DNA of 5,395 bases from Pseudomonadota bacterium (lineage in GTDB: Bacteria; Pseudomonadota; Alphaproteobacteria; Rhizobiales; Beijerinckiaceae). The first letter of the stretch is position 1, and the number at the start of each line of letters is the position of its first letter. Below, one piece after another: positions 1 through 5,395 of this stretch. Location: assembly GCA_023386115.1 (NCBI GenBank), contig JAEWKL010000255.1, positions 1 through 5,395 on the forward strand. The letters run 5' to 3'. The position numbers and the translations under genes were made by a program. The notes beneath the pieces were generated by a model, which worked only from the letters and a program-made list of their open reading frames with translations, did not search any database and had not been told where the DNA came from.

Positions 1-1788
1 CGGCAGGTCGAAGCCGGCGGACCCTTGCGCGATGGTGCGGTCGAGGGACAGGCCGCCATTGCGCGGCTGGTCGGCGAAGACGACATCGCCCCCGACCCAG
101 AGCGCCGGGCCGGACATGCCCCAAGCCCCCTGGCTGGCTAAGCCGGCGCTGCGGCGCAGCGCCGAGAGGTGGTCCTGCACGCTGCGCGTCGCCGAGGCCG
201 CGACGCCGACGGCGCCGGCGCCGAGGCCCTGCAGCACCGTCGGGGCCGTCGCCTTCATCACCGCGAGCGAGAGCGGATCGACGTAGGTCGGCAGGGTCAG
301 CCGGTAGGCGAGCAGGATGTTGTCGTTGTTGATGCCGGCGTCGTAAGCTTGGCCGTTGATGACGCCCTGGCGGGTGAGGAAGTCGTTGTCGTTGCCGACG
401 AGCAGGAAGTAGTCGTTGGGCGCCCGCTCGCTCAGGACCGGCACGAGGCCCATCGCCTCGATCTTCTCAGGCAACGTGGTCTGGCTCGCCGGGTTGGTGG
501 TGAGATTCATCCCGAAGCGGTTGAGCTGCACCGGGTTGAGGATGTCGACGACCTCGGTGGTCTTCACCGGGGTGAGGCCGGCCCGCAACGTGCCGTTCGG
601 CGAAATCGGCGTCGTGCCGTCATAGGCGGTGCCGGCGATGTTGGTGGCCCCGGCGGTGTCGACGAGGAGCACGCTCTTGTAGACGATCGGCGTGGTGTTG
701 CCGGTGCCGAGCCCGTTCGAATCGCGCGACAGGACCAGGAACTGGGTGTCGTTGAGCGCCAGCATCTCGCTCTGGGCCGCGGTGCGGTTCGGAGCGCCGC
801 CATTGCCGTTCTGCTGGTAGACCGGCAGCTGGAGCACGTATTCGCGGCTCGGGGCCGAGGGGGTCGGGCTGCCGGAGACGTCGTAGTAGAGGATGCGGGT
901 ATTGGCCCGCTGCTGCTGGTTCGGGCCGGAATCCTGGAGCGTCGCGCTCTGCAGGATGGCGATGAGCCCGCGTCCGTCCGGCGTCAAGGCCAGCGCCTCG
1001 AGGCCTTGGTTGTTGCGCCGGCCCGTGTCGGGCGGGGTGAGCGAATTGAAGTTGAGCTGGCCGTTCGTCACCGGCTGGAGCGCCGCCGGGATGCCGATCA
1101 GGCCCTGCAGCTGGCCGCTGCGGTTGAAGTAGTAGATGTTCGGGCCGTACTCGTCGCTGACGTAGAACGCGCCGTCGAGGCGCCGGGCCAGTCCCTCGGC
1201 GTCGAGGCTGATCCGCCCGGCGCTCGGGCCGCTGGCGGCAGAGGGCAGCACGGCGCCGAGCTGGCGGGTGGTGCCGGCCGCCGGATCGAGGCCGCTGAAG
1301 CGCTGGCCCTTGGCATCGGTGAGCACGATGCCGCCATCCGGCGTCAGGGTGATCTGGCTCTGCGAGCTCGTCGCCTGCGGCAGGGCGGCGGAACCGGCAT
1401 AGGCCGTGAAGCTCACGGTGAAGCGGTTGAGCCGGCCCGCATAATCGCTGAACAGGCCGCCATCCGGGTTGTTGTAGCCACGGTCGGGCAGCGTGTAGAG
1501 CGTGCCCGCATAGGTATCGCCGCTGCGCCGCCAGGTCGCGAGGTCGATGGCGAGCGAGGAGAACGAGCCGAGGGAATCGCCGAGGAAGTCCCGGGTGGTG
1601 GCCGGCAGCCGGCCTATGCCCTGCAGGCCCTGGTTGACGAGGGTGGTCCTGCCGGCATTCACCGAGACCGGTCCGTCGACGGGCTGCAGGTTCGGCACCC
1701 TCGCCTCGATCGACTGGCCTTGCGCGAGGCCCGCGCCCGCGATCAGGCTGCCCGCCGCGAGTGCGGCGCGGATGAAGAAGGTCGTCAC
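1..1788 (-). CDS. Secreted phytase-like esterase with probable C-terminal autotransporter barrel (partial, 3' end outside window)
   Basis: 596 codons are visible before the gene leaves the window. The start is GTG at 1788: a TAG closes the frame upstream, no in-frame ATG occurs before the middle of the protein, a G-rich stretch (GGGGG, 1799-1795) sits 6 nt upstream, and the first residues form a good signal peptide (MTTFFIRAALAAG, hydrophobic to about residue 22, then AQGQS). Residues about 65-495 resemble the 'esterase-like activity of phytase' family (Pfam PF13449): DRGYN at 102-106, DAEG at 196-199, SDEYGP at 211-216, NNQGLE at 259-264, a later S-E-M...SRD segment and GNDNDF at 465-470. 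Such proteins are thought to hydrolyse phosphate or other esters outside the cytoplasm; the substrate is not determined here. From about 504 an Ala/Val-rich helix ending DHLSALRR is followed by GALW-like strands (W564, then GSAGFDLP), which resembles the linker and first strands of an autotransporter beta-barrel. A Pho box lies 45 bp upstream. Family call fairly sure; barrel inferred. Confidence 0.85.
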   Translation of the reverse strand, partial: MTTFFIRAALAAGSLIAGAGLAQGQSIEARVPNLQPVDGPVSVNAGRTTLVNQGLQGIGRLPATTRDFLGDSLGSFSSLAIDLATWRRSGDTYAGTLYTLPDRGYNNPDGGLFSDYAGRLNRFTVSFTAYAGSAALPQATSSQSQITLTPDGGIVLTDAKGQRFSGLDPAAGTTRQLGAVLPSAASGPSAGRISLDAEGLARRLDGAFYVSDEYGPNIYYFNRSGQLQGLIGIPAALQPVTNGQLNFNSLTPPDTGRRNNQGLEALALTPDGRGLIAILQSATLQDSGPNQQQRANTRILYYDVSGSPTPSAPSREYVLQLPVYQQNGNGGAPNRTAAQSEMLALNDTQFLVLSRDSNGLGTGNTTPIVYKSVLLVDTAGATNIAGTAYDGTTPISPNGTLRAGLTPVKTTEVVDILNPVQLNRFGMNLTTNPASQTTLPEKIEAMGLVPVLSERAPNDYFLLVGNDNDFLTRQGVINGQAYDAGINNDNILLAYRLTLPTYVDPLSLAVMKATAPTVLQGLGAGAVGVAASATRSVQDHLSALRRSAGLASQGAWGMSGPALWVGGDVVFADQPRNGGLSLDRTIAQGSAGFDLP

Positions 1789-1832
1789 GATTCGCCCCCA
1801 AGCTGACGTTGCGGCAGCGATGGGGCGAACGG

Positions 1833-1850
1833 GTGACAGTCGCGTGACGG
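1833..1850 (-). promoter_or_regulatory. Pho box (PhoB-binding site) upstream of the phytase-like gene
   Basis: Read on the minus strand the site is CCGTCAC-GCGA-CTGTCAC: two 7-bp direct repeats differing at one base, separated by 4 bp. This is the classic Pho-box architecture (7 + 4 + 7, 11-bp period; consensus close to CTGTCAT/C). It points toward the phytase-like gene and its near edge is 45 bp from the GTG start. That fits PhoB replacing a -35 element, although I see no convincing -10 hexamer. The link to phosphate starvation is inferred from the match and from the downstream product. Confidence 0.7.
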
Positions 1851-1894
1851 AGTGTGGCTATTCGGCACCGATTGGAACCTGGTGCGGCGCGCGG

Positions 1895-1939
1895 GCCACG
1901 GTTGTGCCGGCGGCCTCGCCCTGCGCGACCGGCCGTGGC
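1895..1939 (+). other. Imperfect hairpin in the crcB upstream region
   Basis: GCCACGG (1895-1901) and CCGTGGC (1933-1939) form a perfect 7-bp stem. Inside it, CCGG (1907-1910) can pair with CCGG (1929-1932) after a 5-nt bulge, leaving an 18-nt apical loop. TCGCC in that loop (1916-1920) is complementary to GGCGA (1964-1968), which overlaps the crcB Shine-Dalgarno region, so a loop to ribosome-site contact is possible. The sequence does not match the conserved core of the known fluoride (crcB-motif) riboswitch. In DNA this GC-rich such pairings can be chance. Confidence 0.3.
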
Positions 1940-1960
1940 AGAAGCCGCGCGCAACCCAAC

Positions 1961-1965
1961 GGAGG
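1961..1965 (+). promoter_or_regulatory. Ribosome binding site supporting the crcB GTG start
   Basis: GGAGG lies 10 nt before the GTG at 1976. It is the best Shine-Dalgarno match in this region. It fixes the start that gives a 123-residue CrcB of normal family length and excludes the long in-frame upstream extension. Confidence 0.65.
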
Positions 1966-1975
1966 CGACGGATCC

Positions 1976-2347
1976 GTGAGCTACCTGGTGGTCTTTCTCG
2001 GCGCCGGCCTCGGCGGGGCGCTGCGTCACGGCGTCAATCTCTGGGCGGCGCGGGCGGGCAGCGGCTTCCCGTTCGGCACGATGCTGATCAACATCGCCGG
2101 CTCGATCATGATGGGGGTGCTCACCGGCTGGTTCGCCGCCCGGGGCGGGGGCCCGCAGGCCCTGCGGCTCTTCCTCACCACCGGCATCCTCGGCGGCTTC
2201 ACCACCTTCTCGACCTTCTCGCTCGAAGCCTTCCTGCTCTGGGAACGCGGCGCGCACGCCGCGGCCCTGTCCTATGTCGCGGTCTCGGTCGCCGCCGGCA
2301 TCGCGGGCGTCGCGGTGAGCCTCCTGGTGCTGCGCCAGCTCGCGTGA
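1976..2347 (+). CDS. crcB: CrcB/FluC fluoride channel
   Basis: 123-residue inner-membrane protein of usual FluC length, starting at GTG after a GGAGG site. FluC proteins form antiparallel homodimers that let fluoride leave the cytoplasm and so protect enzymes such as enolase and pyrophosphatase. Four hydrophobic segments are visible, at about residues 3-23, 33-55, 63-88 and 96-119. Family motifs present: GGALRH (13-18, conserved R17), FGTMLINIAGS (33-43, with N39 of the pore-lining Asn motif) and GGFTTFSTFSLE (73-84). The last carries F78 and F81, the 'Phe box' that contacts fluoride, and the TTFST break region that binds the central sodium ion. Divergent from the phytase-like gene and followed after 66 bp by the SelW-like gene. 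No canonical fluoride riboswitch was recognised upstream; a hairpin is present instead. No key residue appears to be missing. Confidence 0.95.
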   Translation: MSYLVVFLGAGLGGALRHGVNLWAARAGSGFPFGTMLINIAGSIMMGVLTGWFAARGGGPQALRLFLTTGILGGFTTFSTFSLEAFLLWERGAHAAALSYVAVSVAAGIAGVAVSLLVLRQLA

Positions 2348-2413
2348 GGCGGGCGCCGCCGCATCCCGCGCGGGTTGACAAGCGGGGGGATCGCAGGCGG
2401 AGTCCTCCTCAAG

Positions 2414-2719
2414 ATGAGCGACACCGTCCCCCGTCCAGAGGCCGAGAAGCCCCGCATCGCCATCACCTACTGCACCCAGTGCAACTGGCTGCTGCGGGCC
2501 GGCTGGATGGCGCAGGAGCTGCTCTCCACATTCCGCGACGCTCTCGGAGAGGTGGCGCTGATTCCTTCGGCCGGCGGCACCTTCGCGATTACCTGCGGCG
2601 ACACCCTGATCTGGGAGCGCAAGCGCGACGGCGGATTTCCCGACATCAAGACCCTCAAGCAGCGGGTGCGCGACCGGATCGAGCCCGGCCGCGACCTCGG
2701 CCACATCGACAGGGCCTGA
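2414..2719 (+). CDS. SelT/SelW/SelH-family (Rdx-type) CxxC protein
   Basis: 101-residue cytosolic protein of the Rdx thioredoxin-like family, the bacterial relatives of eukaryotic selenoproteins W, T and H. The family has a beta-alpha-beta-beta-beta-alpha fold and is thought to act in thiol redox reactions; the partner is unknown. The hallmark is ITYCTQCNWLLRA, with the redox CxxC pair at C20 and C23, both TGC codons, so this is the cysteine form and not a selenoprotein. The second half carries the family-typical strand and KRDGGFPD segment (70-77), then the helix ending in LGHIDR. A third cysteine, C61, lies in the strand before the WERKRDGG motif. ATG at 2414 was chosen because it places the first beta strand about 14 residues from the N terminus, as usual; an in-frame TTG at 2375 would add 13 residues. 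The Shine-Dalgarno is weak (CGGAG, about 11 nt upstream). It may be co-transcribed with crcB. Confidence 0.9.
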   Translation: MSDTVPRPEAEKPRIAITYCTQCNWLLRAGWMAQELLSTFRDALGEVALIPSAGGTFAITCGDTLIWERKRDGGFPDIKTLKQRVRDRIEPGRDLGHIDRA

Positions 2720-2764
2720 CGCCTTGACCCTACCGCGCCGCCCGCGCGCCGCCAGGACAATGCC

Positions 2765-2769
2765 AAGGA
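2765..2769 (+). promoter_or_regulatory. Ribosome binding site of the sensor kinase
   Basis: AAGGA lies 7 nt before ATG 2777 and supports that start. A second ATG five codons later (2792) also has AGGA about 8 nt upstream (2780-2783), so initiation there is a real alternative. It would change only the first five residues. Confidence 0.55.
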
Positions 2770-2776
2770 CCGGGCC

Positions 2777-5341
2777 ATGAGGACCACCGCCATGATCCGC
2801 CGCCGGCTCAACGCCCTGCGGCGGGACGGGCTGTCGACGCAGGTCTACCTCGTCGCCCTGGCGATCGCCCTGATCGGGCCGGGCCTGATCTTCACCGCCG
2901 TGCTGCTCGGCCGCTACGCCGCCCTGGAGCGGGTCCGCTTCCAGCAGGATGCCCGCGAGAGCGTGCGCGGCATCGCGCTGAGCGTCGACCGGGACATGGC
3001 CGGGCTGGTCTCGGTGCTGCAGACCCTCGCGGCCTCGCCGCGCTTGCGTCAGGCCGGATTCGGTCGGGACACCCTCGGCGGGTTCGAGACCCAGGCCCGG
3101 GCCGTGACGGAGACGACGGGCCTGCCCCTTTCGCTGCGCCGGCGGGACGGGACCCAGCTCGTCAACACCGCCCTGCCCCCCGGCGCGCCGCTGCCGCAGG
3201 ACCCGCATCCCGAGGATGCCGCGGTGCTGGCGACGAAGCAGCCGGTGATCGGCGGCGTCCGCGCCGGTCCGCCCGGGCAGCCGCCGACCTACGACGTGGC
3301 GGTGCCGGTGACGATCGAGGGGGCGCCGGCCTACGTGCTCAGCGTCACGGTGCCGGTGGAGCGGCTGCACCAGATCCTGGTCCAGGACCTCGCACCGGGC
3401 TGGACCATCGCGATCATCGACCGCAACGGCCTCCTGCTCGCCCGGTCGGAGGACCATGCCACCCTCGCCGGCCAGCCGATGCAGGCGGCGTTGCGCGGCC
3501 ACCCGACCGGCGCCGCCGACATCTGGGAGGGGATCGACCGGCGCCGGCGGCCGGTCCTCTACGTCGAGACCACCGCGAAGGCAGCGGGCTGGACCGTGGG
3601 CGCCAGCATCCCCCGGCAGCAGGTCGAGGCGCCCCTACGCCACTGGGTCGTGGCCTTCGGGGGGTTCGGGCTCCTGGCGCTCGCCGTGTCGTCGGTGCTC
3701 GCGGTGACGCTGTGGGCGCGGGTCGCCGAGCCCCTGCGCCAGCTCGCCCAAGCCGGCGGGGCGCTCGCCGCCGGCCAGCCGGTGCCCCGGGTCTCGACGC
3801 CGATCCGCGAGATCCGCCAGCTCGCCGACACCCTGGCCGATGCCTCCCAGAGCCTGCGCCGGCGCATCGCCGAGCGCGACCAGGCGCTCGCCGAGCAGAG
3901 CCGCAGCCTCGCCGCCCTGCGCGAGAGCGAGGCGCGCTTCCGCCACATGGCCGATTCCGCCCCGGCCCTGATCTGGATGACCGACGACGCGGGCGAGGTC
4001 GTCTTCGTCAACCTCCACTACGATTACCTGTTCGGCCGCTCGACCGAGACGCTGACCGGGGGCCGCTGGCGCGAGATCATCCACCCGGACGACCTGCCCG
4101 GCTTCGAGGCGGCGTTCGAGAGCGCCTTCGCGGCGCGCACGCCGTTCCGCCACGCGACCCGGGTGATCGACCGGCACGGGGCGACGCGCTGGATCCTGTG
4201 CGAGGGCGTCGCCCGCCTCGACGATCACGGCCGCTTCCTCGGCTATACCGGCTGCAACGTCGACATCACCGAGGCCAAGGACGCCGAGACCGCCCTGCGC
4301 GAGGGCGAGGAGCGCCTGCGGCTGGCCCTCGCCGCCGGGCGGCTCGGCACCTGGGAGATCGACCTCGCCTCCGGGCAGCACCGCCTCTCGGCCCGCTCGG
4401 CCGAGATTTTCGGGCAAGCCCCCCTCTCGCGCGAGGCCTGGACCCGCATCGTGCATCCGGAGGACCGGGCCCGGATCGAGGCTGCGCTCGCCGCCCTGCT
4501 CGCGGGCGAGGCCGAGTACCGCACCGAGTTCCGGATCCGGACGGACGGATCGCCGATGCGCTGGGTCAGCGCCCAGGCGATCGTGCAGCGCGACGCCGGC
4601 GGCCGGGCGCGCCGGGTGATCGGCATCCACCAGGAGGTGACCGAGCACAAGCGGGCCGAGGAGCACCTGCGTCTGCTGGTGCACGAGCTGAACCACCGGG
4701 TGAAGAACACGCTGGCCACCGTGCAATCGATCGCGATGCAGAGCCTGCGCGGCCTCGACGGGCCGCAGGTCGCCGGCGCCAAGATCGATGCGGCAAAGTC
4801 GGCCTTCGAGGCACGGCTGATCGCGCTCGCGCGCGTCCACGACGTGCTCACCCGCGAGAGCTGGGAAGGAGCGGAGCTGGCCGCGGTGGTGAAGGACGCC
4901 CTCGCCCCCCTCGACGGGCCGGGCGCGCCCTCGCGCTTCGCGGTCGGCGGGCCCTCCTTACGCCTGCCGCCCCGCATCGCCCTCTCCATCGCCATGGCGC
5001 TGCACGAGCTCGCCACCAACGCGGTCAAGTACGGCGCCCTCTCGGTGCCGGCGGGCCAGGTCGCCCTGTCGTGGAGCGTCGCCGACGGATGCCTCTTGCT
5101 GCGCTGGCAGGAGCACGGCGGGCCGCCGGTCGTCCCCCCGACCCGCACCGGCTTCGGCTCCCGCCTGATCGAGCGCAGCCTCGCCCGCGAGCTCGACGGC
5201 ACCGTGAGCCTGAGCTTCCCGCGCGAGGGCGTGGTCTGCACCATCGTGGCGCCGCTCGCCGAGCCGGGCGGGATCCGGCCGGAGCAGCGGGTGGAGAGCG
5301 GTGCCGCCCCGGCCCGGCGCCGGGCGGCAGGGCATTCCTGA
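2777..5341 (+). CDS. Membrane HWE-family sensor histidine kinase (Cache-like, HAMP, PAS-PAS, HWE core)
   Basis: 854-residue sensor kinase. A basic N-terminus precedes TM1 (about 23-45). A periplasmic region of about 240 residues (47-289) looks like a double-Cache ligand-binding domain (DRNGLLLARSED, WTVGASIP near its end). TM2 (about 291-313) leads to HAMP (about 314-365), a coiled coil rich in Arg/Ala/Glu, PAS1 with PAC (about 386-500, ending VDITEAK) and PAS2 with PAC (about 512-623). The kinase core is of the HWE type. Its H-box is HELNHRVKNTLATVQS, with H640 the probable phospho-acceptor; the N-box is ALHELATNAVKYG (H743, N748); the WxE motif is W777-Q-E779 followed by HGGPPV; the glycine motif is GFGSRLIERSLA. 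The 'H' of the N-box and WxE define the family. The C-terminal tail is Arg/Ala-rich and probably disordered. No receiver domain or response regulator is visible, so it is an orphan here. Signal unknown. HWE kinases in alphaproteobacteria often feed PhyR-type or single-domain regulators, but that is inference for this protein. Confidence 0.95.
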   Translation: MRTTAMIRRRLNALRRDGLSTQVYLVALAIALIGPGLIFTAVLLGRYAALERVRFQQDARESVRGIALSVDRDMAGLVSVLQTLAASPRLRQAGFGRDTLGGFETQARAVTETTGLPLSLRRRDGTQLVNTALPPGAPLPQDPHPEDAAVLATKQPVIGGVRAGPPGQPPTYDVAVPVTIEGAPAYVLSVTVPVERLHQILVQDLAPGWTIAIIDRNGLLLARSEDHATLAGQPMQAALRGHPTGAADIWEGIDRRRRPVLYVETTAKAAGWTVGASIPRQQVEAPLRHWVVAFGGFGLLALAVSSVLAVTLWARVAEPLRQLAQAGGALAAGQPVPRVSTPIREIRQLADTLADASQSLRRRIAERDQALAEQSRSLAALRESEARFRHMADSAPALIWMTDDAGEVVFVNLHYDYLFGRSTETLTGGRWREIIHPDDLPGFEAAFESAFAARTPFRHATRVIDRHGATRWILCEGVARLDDHGRFLGYTGCNVDITEAKDAETALREGEERLRLALAAGRLGTWEIDLASGQHRLSARSAEIFGQAPLSREAWTRIVHPEDRARIEAALAALLAGEAEYRTEFRIRTDGSPMRWVSAQAIVQRDAGGRARRVIGIHQEVTEHKRAEEHLRLLVHELNHRVKNTLATVQSIAMQSLRGLDGPQVAGAKIDAAKSAFEARLIALARVHDVLTRESWEGAELAAVVKDALAPLDGPGAPSRFAVGGPSLRLPPRIALSIAMALHELATNAVKYGALSVPAGQVALSWSVADGCLLLRWQEHGGPPVVPPTRTGFGSRLIERSLARELDGTVSLSFPREGVVCTIVAPLAEPGGIRPEQRVESGAAPARRRAAGHS

Positions 5342-5353
5342 GGTCGAGGTAGG

Positions 5354-5375
5354 CCGGCCGGTCGATGGCGGCCGG
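5354..5375 (+). terminator. GC hairpin after the kinase gene (possible terminator)
   Basis: CCGGCCG (5354-5360) and CGGCCGG (5369-5375) form a perfect 7-bp stem with an 8-nt loop, beginning 12 nt after the kinase stop codon. The position suits a terminator, but no T-run follows (GAGAGTCG instead), so it is at best a weak intrinsic terminator. The rest of the right end (to 5395) holds no gene I can support. Confidence 0.3.
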
Positions 5376-5395
5376 AGAGAGTCGTTCCATATCGC

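Noticed and set aside
169..1806. A 545-codon plus-strand frame opposite the phytase-like gene.
   Set aside because: It is a codon-position shadow of the minus-strand gene, which has a signal peptide and family motifs. The plus-strand product is rich in Arg, Gly, Val and Ala and resembles nothing.
1874..1903. GGAAC at 1874-1878 followed by GTT at 1901-1903, as a possible EcfG general-stress promoter for crcB.
   Set aside because: The 22-nt gap is several bases longer than the spacing expected for EcfG promoters, and no other GTT is correctly placed.
1817..1975. A possible fluoride riboswitch before crcB, suggested by GCGATGGGGCGAAC near 1817.
   Set aside because: The second conserved half (a CTGATG...CTAC-like segment) is missing, and the first half overlaps the Pho-box region. 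The resemblance is too short.
2365..2403. A perfect TTGACA (2375-2380) next to the palindrome CCCGCGCGGG (2365-2374), as a promoter for the SelW-like gene.
   Set aside because: At 17-bp spacing the -10 position reads CGGAGT, unlike any -10 element, and the transcript would start almost on the ATG. A single hexamer is not enough.
620..3502. A minus-strand reading frame of about 960 codons without stops, crossing the start of the phytase-like gene, crcB, the SelW-like gene and part of the kinase.
   Set aside because: It overlaps four genes with recognisable domains, its translation is low-complexity Arg/Gly/Ala/Pro/His with no family motif, and long stop-free shadow frames are expected at this GC content.
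3712..5352. A 546-codon plus-strand frame and long minus-strand frames (for example 3635-4840 and 4243-5244) inside the kinase gene.
   Set aside because: The kinase frame has clear Cache-like, HAMP, PAS and HWE motifs throughout. The others are Arg/Pro/Ala-rich shadows.
5025..5390. A minus-strand frame starting MERLSPAAIDRPAYL at the right edge.
   Set aside because: Its first 16 codons look plausible, but the frame runs entirely into the kinase C-terminal coding region and becomes Arg/Pro/Ala-rich. Without sequence beyond 5395 there is no support for a gene.

Overview
The window is very GC-rich (roughly 70% by eye), with strong G/C preference at third codon positions. The gene content (an HWE-family histidine kinase, a CrcB/FluC channel with a GTG start, a Cys-type Rdx/SelW-like protein and a phytase-like esterase) suggests an alphaproteobacterium. 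A Methylobacterium-like member of the Rhizobiales is the best guess, from overall flavour rather than any species-specific marker.

Layout: the left third (1-1788, minus strand) is one long secreted protein that runs off the left edge. It has a signal peptide, an 'esterase-like activity of phytase' domain, a helical linker and what looks like the first strands of an autotransporter beta-barrel. A 187-bp divergent intergenic region (1789-1975) follows. It carries a well-formed Pho box, two 7-bp repeats of the CTGTCAC type with an 11-bp period, oriented toward the phytase-like gene. On the crcB side it carries an imperfect hairpin. Rightwards on the plus strand come crcB (fluoride channel, 1976-2347), a small SelT/SelW/SelH-family CxxC protein (2414-2719) and a large membrane sensor kinase (2777-5341; periplasmic Cache-like domain, HAMP, two PAS domains, HWE kinase core). 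The gaps between them are 66 and 57 bp with no clear terminator, so the three could be co-transcribed. The last 54 bp hold only a short GC hairpin.

How they may work together: the best-supported regulatory idea is that the phytase-like protein belongs to the phosphate-starvation (PhoB) regulon and acts at the cell surface or outside the cell on phosphorylated or other esters. crcB would export fluoride, a general inhibitor of phosphoryl-transfer enzymes. The kinase is an orphan in this window, with no response regulator visible, and its signal is unknown. I see no mobile element, CRISPR array, tRNA or rRNA, and no clearly novel multi-gene system. The Pho box and the apparent phytase-autotransporter fusion deserve the closest look.
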